This document shows positions 15,215 to 24,528 of a DNA stretch of 28,218 nt, piece by piece. The stretch's first letter is position 1. Each line of letters begins with the position of its first letter. Source of the DNA: Prado023 sp049688395 (lineage in GTDB: Bacteria; Actinomycetota; Actinomycetes; S36-B12; CAIYMF01); contig JBAVKQ010000008.1 of NCBI GenBank assembly GCA_049688395.1, forward strand, positions 1 through 28,218. Reading direction: 5' to 3'. The notes under the pieces are model-generated. The model had not been told where the DNA came from, did not search any database, and worked only from the letters and a program-made list of their open reading frames with translations. A program made the position numbers and the translations under genes.

Positions 15215-15664
15215 TCAGCGGCGCACGGGCTTGAGCGTCCAGAGGAACGACGCCTCGCCGGTGAGCGTCCAGTCCTCGGTCGAGAGCGCGACCTCGATCC
15301 GGAACTCCGGGCGTTCCCCGGCCTCGAGGGTCGCCATGATCGCCTCCGGGTGCTCGCGCATGATGGCCTCGGCGTAGATCGGGCCCATGGCGATCTTCTT
15401 GTAGCCGATGGTGGCATCGACGGCCAGCGGCGTGGCACGGTCCAGGTGCATCCCGAAGTTGCCCAGGACGATGGCTCCCGTGGCCGTCTCGGCCAGCGTG
15501 AACATCGCACCGGCGTGGATGCCGCCGATGTGGTTGTGGTACGCGGGCTGATCAGGCATGCGCAGAAGCACCCGCTGCGGGTCGAGTTCGAGGAACTCGA
15601 TGTTCAACGTCCCGACCATCGGCACGGCGGTGGGCATCTGCGACACGAGGGTGGTGAAATCCAT
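15215..15664 (-). CDS. Hotdog-fold thioesterase-like protein (DUF4442/PaaI type)
   Basis: A 149-residue single hotdog domain. The helix region NHIGGIHAGAMFTLAETATGA is the characteristic HxxxxHGG-like block of PaaI/DUF4442 acyl-CoA thioesterases, followed by the strand ATPLAVDATIGYKKIAMG. It probably hydrolyses an acyl-CoA, substrate unknown. The ATG at 15662-15664 matches the start of homology. There is no ribosome-binding site, but TAGCGT at 15672-15677 is at -13 to -8, so a leaderless message is likely. The frame extends upstream to 15784 without coding character. It is divergent from the HAD gene, with a palindrome between them. Confidence 0.82.
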   Translation of the reverse strand: MDFTTLVSQMPTAVPMVGTLNIEFLELDPQRVLLRMPDQPAYHNHIGGIHAGAMFTLAETATGAIVLGNFGMHLDRATPLAVDATIGYKKIAMGPIYAEAIMREHPEAIMATLEAGERPEFRIEVALSTEDWTLTGEASFLWTLKPVRR

Positions 15665-15727
15665 GGCCGCGACGCTACCGGGGGCACTGCGGGGGCCTGC
15701 GCGCAGGTCGGCCACCTGAGCCCCGTG

Positions 15728-15739
15728 GACGGTACCGTC
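15728..15739. promoter_or_regulatory. 12-bp palindrome upstream of the HAD gene, with -10 hexamer
   Basis: GACGGTACCGTC is a perfect palindrome in the 82-base divergent gap. It contains TACCGT (15733-15738), which sits at -14 to -9 relative to the ATG at 15747 and could be a near-leaderless -10. The palindrome may be a regulator site or chance. Confidence 0.35.
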
Positions 15740-15746
15740 GTGCCCC

Positions 15747-16388
15747 ATGACCGATGACCACGCCGCACAGGCGCCCAGCGGCACCTACCCGGCCGAGCCT
15801 GGCACGCCAATCGGATCGCACGCGGCCGGAGCGACGGGAGCCGACGAGTCCGACGCGCGGCGCAGCATCGCCGTCTTCGACATCGACGGTGTGCTGGCCG
15901 ACGTGCGCCACCGCCTGCACCACGTCGCCGGGCGCCCCAAGGACTGGGACGCGTTCTTCGGTGCTGCCCCAGCGGACGCAGCCCTGTCCGCGGGCGTGGC
16001 CGCGGTGGCGTCGGCTGCCGCTGCGGGGCATGTGGTGATGTACCTGACGGGGCGGCCCGAGCGCTGCCGAGTGGCCACCGCGGACTGGCTGGCCGCCCAG
16101 GGCCTGCCTGCCGGCGAGTTGTTCATGCGCGCGGACACCGACCGGCGGCCGGCCCGCGTCACCAAGGTGGCCACGCTGCGCAGGCTGTCGCGCCGGTACG
16201 AGGTGGTCGCGTTCGTCGACGACGACGCGGCTGTCGTCGAGGCGGTGCGCGGCGCCGGCTTCCCCGTGCTGCACGCACTGTGGATGGAACCCTCAACCTC
16301 AGGTGCAGACTCAGCCCCGGACCTGCCGTCGGTCACCTCAGCCCAGGACGTGCTGTTCGAGATCCAGGAGAACGAAGGGCGCACCTGA
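15747..16388 (+). CDS. HAD-superfamily phosphatase, polynucleotide 3'-phosphatase-like
   Basis: A 213-residue protein with an unstructured 40-residue N-terminus and a HAD domain. Motif I is FDIDGVLAD (Asp45, Asp47), motif II is YLTGRPER (Thr101), Lys140 fits motif III, and motif IV is FVDDD (158-160). The sequence RHRLHHV followed by KDWDAFF is shared with the phosphatase domain of polynucleotide kinase-phosphatases, so a nucleic-acid end or nucleotide phosphatase is possible, but the substrate is not shown. There is no clear ribosome site; TACCGT lies just upstream. It converges on gcvP. Its stop lies in a small inverted repeat (CTGAC at 16385, GTCAG at 16421). Confidence 0.78.
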   Translation: MTDDHAAQAPSGTYPAEPGTPIGSHAAGATGADESDARRSIAVFDIDGVLADVRHRLHHVAGRPKDWDAFFGAAPADAALSAGVAAVASAAAAGHVVMYLTGRPERCRVATADWLAAQGLPAGELFMRADTDRRPARVTKVATLRRLSRRYEVVAFVDDDAAVVEAVRGAGFPVLHALWMEPSTSGADSAPDLPSVTSAQDVLFEIQENEGRT

Positions 16389-16426
16389 CGCGCGGGGCGC
16401 GACGCCCGAGGTGCGGGCGGGTCAGC

Positions 16427-19366
<2,940 letters not shown>

Positions 19367-19428
19367 CCTGCCCAGAGTAGTGGCGCGCACGCGCCGGCGT
19401 CGGTACCCGGCTCGACCGGACCCGACCG

Positions 19429-19444
19429 GCGCCGAACTCGGCGC
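19429..19444 (-). terminator. Hairpin after the MerR gene
   Basis: GCGCCG (19429-19434) and CGGCGC (19439-19444) pair around AACT, 21 bases beyond the stop of the MerR-family gene and before the gcvP promoter. It is a compact GC stem suited to ending the regulator transcript. Confidence 0.5.
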
Positions 19445-19464
19445 GGCCAGCCCGAGCCGTGAGG

Positions 19465-20025
19465 TCAGCCGGTCTGGCGCTTGCGGCGTCGGGTGGACAA
19501 CTCGTCGTCGCTGAGGACCGCCACGCCGGTGCTGCGCTCGGAGGGCAGGTTCGACAGCGTCCCCTCGACCTCGCGCCAGACCTTGCCCACCGCGATGCCG
19601 AACACGCCCTGGCCGCCGCGGACCAGGTCGATGACCTCGTCCTCGCTGGTGCACTCGTACACGCTGGCCCCGTCGCTCATGAGCGTGAGCGTGGCCAGGT
19701 CCTCGACACCGCGGGCCCGTAGGTGGCTGACCGCGGTGCGGATGTTCTGCAGCGAGACACCGGTGTCCAGCAGTCGCTTGACGACCTTGAGCACCAGGAT
19801 GTCGCGGAAGCTGTAGAGGCGCTGCGTGCCCGAGCCGGTGGCAGGTCGGACCGACGGCTCGACCAGCCCGGTGCGCGCCCAGTAGTCCAGCTGCCGGTAG
19901 GTGATCTCCGCAGCCGAACAGGCCACCTGACCTCGGAACCCGACATCCTCGGGCAACGACGAACCCGGCATGTCGAACAGTGCACCCTGGACCTCGTACT
20001 GGCGGCCCGTGTCCTCAGCTGACAT
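19465..20025 (-). CDS. MerR-family transcriptional regulator (Rv1830-like)
   Basis: A 186-residue regulator with a winged helix-turn-helix of the MerR type at about residues 33-105 (ITYRQLDYWARTGLVEPS, RLYSFRDILVLKVVKRLLDTG). The C-terminal part is not a metal-binding tail but an alpha/beta region (SVYECTSEDEVIDLV). Position and length match the gene between gcvP and the DUF151 gene in mycobacteria (Rv1830, described as a growth/antibiotic-resilience regulator); this is synteny from memory. AGAGGA lies seven bases before the ATG, and a strong promoter precedes it at 20094-20122. A MerR-type inverted repeat at 20157-20174 lies just upstream, suggesting autoregulation or control by the second MerR gene. 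Confidence 0.9.
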   Translation of the reverse strand: MSAEDTGRQYEVQGALFDMPGSSLPEDVGFRGQVACSAAEITYRQLDYWARTGLVEPSVRPATGSGTQRLYSFRDILVLKVVKRLLDTGVSLQNIRTAVSHLRARGVEDLATLTLMSDGASVYECTSEDEVIDLVRGGQGVFGIAVGKVWREVEGTLSNLPSERSTGVAVLSDDELSTRRRKRQTG

Positions 20026-20093
20026 TGCGGCATCCTCTGCGTCGTTCGGATGTTGCGCCGGCGTAGTTACACCGACGTGGTTCGCTGCACCCG

Positions 20094-20122
20094 AAACTAG
20101 GCCCCCGAGGTGGTCCCGTCAA
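20094..20122 (-). promoter_or_regulatory. Housekeeping-type promoter of the MerR gene
   Basis: On the minus strand TTGACG (20117-20122) and TAGTTT (20094-20099) are separated by exactly 17 bases. This is the closest match to a primary-sigma promoter in the window. Transcription would start near 20087, giving a leader of about 60 bases. A second copy of TAGTTTCG occurs at 20147-20154, directly after the inverted repeat. Confidence 0.65.
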
Positions 20123-20156
20123 CGCCCGCCCTCGCGACACGCCGGGCGAAACTATC

Positions 20157-20174
20157 AACCTCTACTCGAGGGTT
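20157..20174. promoter_or_regulatory. Inverted repeat, candidate MerR-family operator
   Basis: Half-sites AACCTC and GAGGGTT are separated by five bases (TACTC), one mismatch from perfect symmetry. A TAGTTT hexamer follows two bases later on the minus strand, an arrangement like MerR promoters where the repeat lies just upstream of -10. A related perfect copy is at 21959-21973. Confidence 0.5.
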
Positions 20175-20192
20175 CGAGACCTCCCGCACGGA

Positions 20193-20663
20193 TCACTCGA
20201 AGTCCTGGGGGGTCACGTTGTCGAGGAACTCCCGGAACTGCTCAACCTCGTCGACCGCCTCGGTGCCCTCGGGGGCGACGCCGGCCTCGGCCAGGACCTC
20301 GTCGGCCAGCAGGACCGGCACCTGCGCCCGCAGCGCCAGGGCCAGGGCGTCGGAGGGCCGCGCATCGACCGTCGTGGTGTCGAAGACGAGCTCGGCGAAG
20401 AAGACTCCCCCGTCCAGGCGGCTGATCCGCACGGACCGCAACGGTGCACCCAGGGCCGCCAACGTGGCCACGAACAGGTCGTGGGTCAGCGGCCGGGGCG
20501 CGGACACCCCCTGCTGGGCCATGGCGATCGCCGCGGCCTCGTTGGGCCCGATCCAGATCGGCAGCAGCGACCCGCCACCGACGGGTCGCACCAGCACGAT
20601 CGGCGCGTTCGACGGCATCTCGACCCGGACGCCCACGACCTCGACACTCTGGTACCCATCCAC
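20193..20663 (-). CDS. Bifunctional nuclease-domain protein (DUF151)
   Basis: A 156-residue protein consisting of a DUF151/BFN domain: VEVVGVRVEMPSNAP, PIWIGPNEAAAIAMAQQG, RPLTHDLF and DARPSDALALALR are characteristic. Homologues have been called bifunctional DNase/RNase, but the activity is not well established in bacteria. The acidic C-terminus (VDEVEQFREFLDNV) is also typical of actinobacterial members. The GTG at 20661-20663 is chosen because TACTCT lies exactly at -12 to -7, as in leaderless genes, and homology begins there. An ATG at 20697-20699 would add 12 residues. It lies between the two MerR genes, matching mycobacterial Rv1829. Confidence 0.88.
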   Translation of the reverse strand: MDGYQSVEVVGVRVEMPSNAPIVLVRPVGGGSLLPIWIGPNEAAAIAMAQQGVSAPRPLTHDLFVATLAALGAPLRSVRISRLDGGVFFAELVFDTTTVDARPSDALALALRAQVPVLLADEVLAEAGVAPEGTEAVDEVEQFREFLDNVTPQDFE

Positions 20664-20669
20664 GCGGCC

Positions 20670-20675
20670 AGAGTA
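20670..20675 (-). promoter_or_regulatory. Leaderless -10 hexamer for the DUF151 gene
   Basis: TACTCT on the minus strand sits at -12 to -7 of the GTG start. The same hexamer in nearly the same context (CTACTCTGG) precedes gcvP at 19374-19379, which supports it as a real element. Confidence 0.5.
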
Positions 20676-20702
20676 GCCGTGGTGGCCGGGACCGGCCATC
20701 GC

Positions 20703-21443
20703 TCAGCGGCCGAAGGTCTCCGGCAGCCCGGCCTTGACCAGCACCAGGTGCAACTGGATCCCCAGGGCAGCTATTGCCCGGGCAGCCTCCTGCGCACGGG
20801 CGCCGCTGTCCTCGTGCCGACCCCGGGACATCGGTCGCACCACCTGCTCGACCAGGGACAGCTCCCGATCGGCGGCCAGTCGGAACGGGCGCAGGTGCCG
20901 GGGACCGTAGCCGTACTCGGCCAGCTGCGCGGCGATCCGAGTCACCTGCAGGGCGCTGGAGTCGTAGTAGGTGGTACCGGCCACCTGGGCCACCAGTCCG
21001 AAGGACTCCAGCTCGCGCAGGACCTCGTCGGTGACCCCGGACTCGGCCAGCAGCTCCTTGCGCGAGAGGCGCAGCTCCTGGCTCGGGCTCACCAGGTCCT
21101 CGGCCGAGGGGAAGTCCGCACCGGTGGACACCAGCGCGCGCGGGGCGGCGTCGGCCGCGCTCAGCGGTGCGGGGGCCAGGCCCCGGTCGAGCTGGTCGAG
21201 GTGCTCGCGGATGACCTTCAGCGGCAGGTAGTTGTCGCGCTGCATGCGCAGCACGTAGCGCAGCCGCTCGGCGTCGGCGCGGGTGAACTTGCGGTAGCCC
21301 GAGGGGGTGCGGGCCGGCTCGACGAGGCCCTCGGCCTCCAGGTAGCGGATCTTGGAGATGCTCACGTCCGGGAAGTCCGAGCGCAGCAGGTGCAGGACCT
21401 CGCCGATGCTCAGCAACCCGTCCGAGGCTGCCGCTGTGCTCAT
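20703..21443 (-). CDS. ftsR: MerR-family transcriptional regulator, FtsR/Rv1828-like
   Basis: A 246-residue regulator. Residues 10-80 are a MerR winged helix (LSIGEVLHLLRSDFPDVSIS, IRYLEAEGLVEPARTPSGYR), and the long C-terminal part is a second helical domain (LSRKELLAESGVTDEVLREL) typical of the Rv1828/FtsR group rather than metal sensors. In Corynebacterium the homologue activates ftsZ; here the target is unknown. The ATG overlaps the FHA gene stop as ATGA, so the two are co-translated from the promoter upstream of the FHA gene. The order FHA, MerR, DUF151, MerR is the same as in mycobacteria. Confidence 0.9.
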   Translation of the reverse strand: MSTAAASDGLLSIGEVLHLLRSDFPDVSISKIRYLEAEGLVEPARTPSGYRKFTRADAERLRYVLRMQRDNYLPLKVIREHLDQLDRGLAPAPLSAADAAPRALVSTGADFPSAEDLVSPSQELRLSRKELLAESGVTDEVLRELESFGLVAQVAGTTYYDSSALQVTRIAAQLAEYGYGPRHLRPFRLAADRELSLVEQVVRPMSRGRHEDSGARAQEAARAIAALGIQLHLVLVKAGLPETFGR

Positions 21444-21934
21444 TGCTGGCCGCTGCCCACGAGGAAGGCGAACCGGTACTTGCCGATCTGGACCTCCTCG
21501 CCGCCGGTGAGCTCGACCTCGTCGATGCGGTCGCGGTTGACGTAGGTGCCGTTCAGGCTGCCCACGTCGCGAAGCGTCCAGCGCTGATCGGTGCGGGCGA
21601 ACTCGGCGTGTCGGCGCGAGACGGTCACGTCGTCGAGGACCACGTCGGACTCGTCCGAGCGGCCCACGGTCACCAGGTCGGTGATCAGCGGGAAGGAGGT
21701 CCCCTCGCTCGGGCCGCGGCGCACGATCAGCATCGCGCTGCCGGCGGCCACCGCCCCGATCGTCCCGGTCGTGACCGCGCCCAGCGGACCGGTCCCGGAG
21801 ACGAGCGCCTCGAGGGTGCCGGTGGCCTCGACCTCGGGTTCCGCGCTCGACTCGGCCAGGGGCGCCCCGCAGTTGCTGCAGAACCGCGCCAGGTCCGACG
21901 CCTCCTGTGCGCAGTTCTGGCAGATCCTCGCCAT
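21440..21934 (-). CDS. garA: Zinc-ribbon and FHA domain protein, GarA/OdhI-like
   Basis: A 164-residue protein. The N-terminus is a four-cysteine zinc ribbon (Cys5, Cys8, Cys19, Cys22 in CQNC and FCSNCG), followed by a Thr/Gly/Ala linker and an FHA domain at about 68-160 with the phosphothreonine-binding residues GRS (91-93), SRRH (106-109) and NGT (128-130). GarA and OdhI inhibit 2-oxoglutarate dehydrogenase and tune glutamate metabolism under Ser/Thr kinase control. The mycobacterial ETTSV phosphorylation motif is not present; threonines in the linker (EVEATGTLEA, VTTGTIG) might substitute. GGGGAG lies five bases before the ATG. The gene is between gcvH and the FtsR-like gene, which supports orthology, but the switch may differ. 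Confidence 0.88.
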   Translation of the reverse strand: MARICQNCAQEASDLARFCSNCGAPLAESSAEPEVEATGTLEALVSGTGPLGAVTTGTIGAVAAGSAMLIVRRGPSEGTSFPLITDLVTVGRSDESDVVLDDVTVSRRHAEFARTDQRWTLRDVGSLNGTYVNRDRIDEVELTGGEEVQIGKYRFAFLVGSGQQ

Positions 21935-21958
21935 GTCAACTCCCCACTGCCGGCCCGC

Positions 21959-21973
21959 ACCTCGACCTGAGGT
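21959..21973. promoter_or_regulatory. Perfect inverted repeat ACCTC-N5-GAGGT upstream of the FHA gene
   Basis: ACCTC (21959-21963) and GAGGT (21969-21973) are separated by five bases. It lies 25 bases before the FHA-protein start and downstream of a candidate promoter, so a bound regulator would repress. It shares half-sites and spacing with the repeat at 20157-20174 near the other MerR gene. Confidence 0.55.
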
Positions 21974-21993
21974 CTAGGGTCATGTCGGGGCCA

Positions 21994-22024
21994 AACCTAT
22001 CCGACCTGTTCGACTGCCGGTCAA
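21994..22024 (-). promoter_or_regulatory. Candidate promoter of the FHA-MerR operon, 19-bp spacer
   Basis: On the minus strand TTGACC (22019-22024) and TAGGTT (21994-21999) are separated by 19 bases. That is longer than the usual 17 but is the spacing favoured by MerR-activated promoters. Transcription would start near 21987, about 53 bases before the ATG and just ahead of the inverted repeat. Confidence 0.5.
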
Positions 22025-22049
22025 CCCGACAGGTGGGCTCGGTCCGGGT

Positions 22050-22445
22050 TCAGCGCTCGACGAGCCCGGCGGCGTACTGCTCCGCGGTCATCAGCGCGGC
22101 CCACACTGCCTGGGTCGCCTGCGCGGAGGAGCAGTCGACCTCGACCATCCAGCCCTGGTCGTAGGGCTCGGCGTTCACCAGCTCCGGGGCCGCATCGAGC
22201 TCCTCGTTGACGGCCGCCACCTGGCCGTCGACCGGGGCATACAGGTCGCTCACGGACTTGGTCGACTCCACCTCGCCGCAGGGCTGGCCCGCCGAGAGCG
22301 CCTGCCCGGCGGCGGGCAGGTCCACGAACACGACGTCGCCCAGCGCGTGGGCTGCGAACGCGGTGATGCCGAAGCGCAGCCGGGTCGGGCCGATGATTCG
22401 GACCCACTCGTGCTCGGGCGTGTAGCGCAGGTCGTCTGGGTACAT
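22050..22445 (-). CDS. gcvH: Glycine cleavage system H protein
   Basis: A 131-residue lipoyl carrier protein that shuttles the aminomethyl group from GcvP to GcvT. The lipoylated residue is Lys63 in GEVESTKSVSD; the N-terminal LRYTPEHEWVR and the middle block GDVVFVDLPAAGQ are standard. GGAGGAG precedes the ATG. It follows the DUF881 gene by 24 bases and so is probably the last gene of the operon that starts with the phosphatidyltransferase, not part of a gcv operon. The arrangement next to the FHA and MerR genes is conserved in mycobacteria. Confidence 0.97.
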   Translation of the reverse strand: MYPDDLRYTPEHEWVRIIGPTRLRFGITAFAAHALGDVVFVDLPAAGQALSAGQPCGEVESTKSVSDLYAPVDGQVAAVNEELDAAPELVNAEPYDQGWMVEVDCSSAQATQAVWAALMTAEQYAAGLVER

Positions 22446-22469
22446 GGCTCCTCCATCGGTGCGAGCAGA

Positions 22470-23291
22470 TCAGCCCTGGTCGGCCGGCACAGCGTACTCG
22501 GGCTGCACCAGGGGCACGGTCGAGGTGATCTCCAGCTCGTCGCGGCGATCGACCTGGAAGTCGGCTCCCGCGGTCCGGATCGTGTCGGCCACGCCGCCGG
22601 GGATCTCCATCGCGGTGGCCAGGGTCTCGGGGTCGCCGATGGCCAGGATCGTGTAGGGCGAGTTGCGCAGGTCCCCGGAGATCAGGATCCCCGGGCGCTG
22701 CTCCTCGCCCGGGTCGGCGAACCAGGTGCCGACCACGACCCGTCGCTCGGCCACCTCGATGCTGTCGGCCCCCGCGTCGCGCAGCTCCTGCACGGCGTCC
22801 AGGATGGTAGGGGCGTCCACTCCCCCGACCCTGTCCCTGATGACGATGCGCACCCCGGGTCCGCGGACCCCAGTCGTCCCGGCCAGGACCTCGAGCGCCT
22901 CGCGGCGGGCCCGGGCCTGCTCCAGCGCGGCGGCGTCCCGGCCGGAGGCCAGGGACTCGATCTCGGCGGTGAGCTGGCGCTTCTCGGCCTCGAGGCGGTC
23001 ATTCTCGGAATCCAGGCTGTCGAGGATCTGCACGAGCTCGTCGGGACGGGCATTGGCCAGGGCATCGTCGCTGGACTCGGCGATCGCGCCGGCGACGACC
23101 ATGAGCCCGAGCACCCCGAACAGCGCTGCGACGACCAGGCTCGCGCCACCGCGCCAGCGGAAGATCGAGCTGTCGTGGAAGTCGCCGTCCGGCGCGCGGG
23201 CGTCGGCCTGGGCGTCGAGCACCGGCTCGTCGGCCTGGGCCGGGGGGCCGGCGTCGGCCGGCACCGGGCGCTGGGAATCCTCGACAGCCAT
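22470..23291 (-). CDS. DUF881 membrane protein (second copy)
   Basis: A 273-residue protein with a cytoplasmic, acidic and Ala/Pro-rich N-terminus (about 45 residues), one membrane segment (SLVVAALFGVLGLMVVAGAI), a coiled coil (about 85-115, SENDRLEAEKRQLTAEIESL) and an extracytoplasmic DUF881 domain (GVRGPGVRIVIRD, LDAVQELRDAGADSIEV, YTILAIGDPETLATAM). The fold resembles the division-associated YlxW/YlxX proteins of Firmicutes; exact function is unknown. The ATG follows the small basic protein stop by two bases. It pairs with the first DUF881 gene around the small basic protein, matching mycobacterial Rv1825-Rv1823. Confidence 0.9.
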   Translation of the reverse strand: MAVEDSQRPVPADAGPPAQADEPVLDAQADARAPDGDFHDSSIFRWRGGASLVVAALFGVLGLMVVAGAIAESSDDALANARPDELVQILDSLDSENDRLEAEKRQLTAEIESLASGRDAAALEQARARREALEVLAGTTGVRGPGVRIVIRDRVGGVDAPTILDAVQELRDAGADSIEVAERRVVVGTWFADPGEEQRPGILISGDLRNSPYTILAIGDPETLATAMEIPGGVADTIRTAGADFQVDRRDELEITSTVPLVQPEYAVPADQG

Positions 23292-23293
23292 GC

Positions 23294-23626
23294 TCAGGCC
23301 TTCAGCAGGCGCCGACGGATCGCGGCGGCGTTGGCGAAGATGCGCATGGTCAGGACCACCACGACCCCGGTCGACATCTGGCTGCCGACCCCGAGCAGGT
23401 CCCCGATCCATACGATGACCGCGGCGACGAGCACGTTGCTCAGGAACGAGATGACGAAGACCCGGTCGCGGAAGACCCCCTCGAACAGGGCGCGGGTGGC
23501 TCCGACCACCGCGTCGAGCGCGGCGATCACCGCGATGGGCAGGTAGGGCTCCATCCACAGCGGGACGGTGGGCTCGAGGATCAGCCCGGCCAGGATCCCG
23601 ATGAACAGCCCGACGAGCGCGATCAT
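23294..23626 (-). CDS. Small basic membrane protein (DUF1290, Sbp)
   Basis: A 110-residue integral membrane protein with three hydrophobic segments (IALVGLFIGILAGLIL, PIAVIAALDAVVGATRAL, VISFLSNVLVAAVIVWIGDL) and a basic C-terminus (RRRLLKA). The block FRDRVFVISFLSNVL is typical of DUF1290 proteins, called Sbp in Bacillus, where they neighbour division genes. The ATG shares one base with the first DUF881 stop (TGATG). Its fixed position between two DUF881 genes suggests a membrane complex, which is inference. Confidence 0.92.
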   Translation of the reverse strand: MIALVGLFIGILAGLILEPTVPLWMEPYLPIAVIAALDAVVGATRALFEGVFRDRVFVISFLSNVLVAAVIVWIGDLLGVGSQMSTGVVVVLTMRIFANAAAIRRRLLKA

Positions 23627-24528
23627 CAGCGATCCCCCTGCCCTGTGCCGAGGACCTGCGCCTGGGTGGGCAACGGCGAGGTCGCCGAGCGCAGCGTCAT
23701 GCTGTCCGTGGATGTCGAGTCGAAGCCTATGCCGAATTGGGTGGACACCTCGGCCAGCGCCGCGGCATCGGGCGTGGCCGAGAACCTCTCTGCCAGTTCC
23801 GGGGACCCGATGGCCTCGATCAGATAGGGCGGCTTGAGCGGGCGGTAGTTGACCAGGATCGCCCCTGCCGCCGAGCGAATCGCAGACTGAGCTGTCAGCC
23901 GCTGGCCGTTGACCGCGATCGCCTCGGCGCCGGCGGCCCACAGGCCGTTCACCGCCCGTTGGACGTCGGAGTCCAGGACCCGCTCGATGTCCTGGGACTC
24001 CTCGCCCTCATCCAGGGCTGCATCAGCCAGCGTCACCTGGGCCCCGGGACCGGTCACCGTCGTGTAGCCGGTGGCCAGGCCCAGGTTGGCGATCTGGGTT
24101 GCCAACAGGGTGCCGGCCTGGGTCAGCACGAGGTTCTCGTCGCGAACGGCGCCCAACTCGTCGCGCAGCGTGGCGACCTGCTCGGTCAGCTCGTCGTTGC
24201 CGACGTCGGCGGCCGCGATCCGCTCCTGCAGCGCGGAGCGCTGATCGTTGATCACCGGGTCGTTGAGGACCCGTTCGGACAGGCCCAGGGCCAGCACGAA
24301 CCCGGCCAGCCCGAGGGCGATCGCCGCGACCAGCACCCGCTGGCGCCTGGACGTGGCCGCCGACCCCCGATCCAGGGGCGCGTAGTCGCTGGCCACCGAG
24401 GTCCGGGTGAGGTCGTCGAGCAGGGTGGGTCGCTCCCGTGCCGCCGGTCCGCGGACCGGCCCAGCCAGCGGCCCAGCCACCGGCCCACGGGCCGACGCGG
24501 TGACGGCCTCGGCGTCCGGCGGCCTCAC
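23626..24528 (-). CDS. DUF881 membrane protein (first copy)
   Basis: A 300-residue protein: N-terminal 60 residues Pro/Ala-rich and likely disordered, one membrane segment (VLVAAIALGLAGFVLALGL), a short coiled coil (RIAADVGN-like region through VATLRDELGAVRDE), then a DUF881 domain (TVTGPGAQVTLADAALD, AVNGLWAAGAEAIAVNGQRL, PPYLIEAIGSPELAERF). The start is a GTG at 24526-24528 overlapping the stop of the upstream sugar-nucleotide gene as GTGA. A long open frame continues upstream but is the shadow of that gene. Likely forms a set with the small basic protein and the second DUF881 protein. Confidence 0.88.
   Translation of the reverse strand: MRPPDAEAVTASARGPVAGPLAGPVRGPAARERPTLLDDLTRTSVASDYAPLDRGSAATSRRQRVLVAAIALGLAGFVLALGLSERVLNDPVINDQRSALQERIAAADVGNDELTEQVATLRDELGAVRDENLVLTQAGTLLATQIANLGLATGYTTVTGPGAQVTLADAALDEGEESQDIERVLDSDVQRAVNGLWAAGAEAIAVNGQRLTAQSAIRSAAGAILVNYRPLKPPYLIEAIGSPELAERFSATPDAAALAEVSTQFGIGFDSTSTDSMTLRSATSPLPTQAQVLGTGQGDR

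Noticed and set aside
22446..22469. Glycine riboswitch upstream of gcvH
   Set aside because: The gap is only 24 bases and no glycine-aptamer-like structure is possible there; none is seen before gcvP either.
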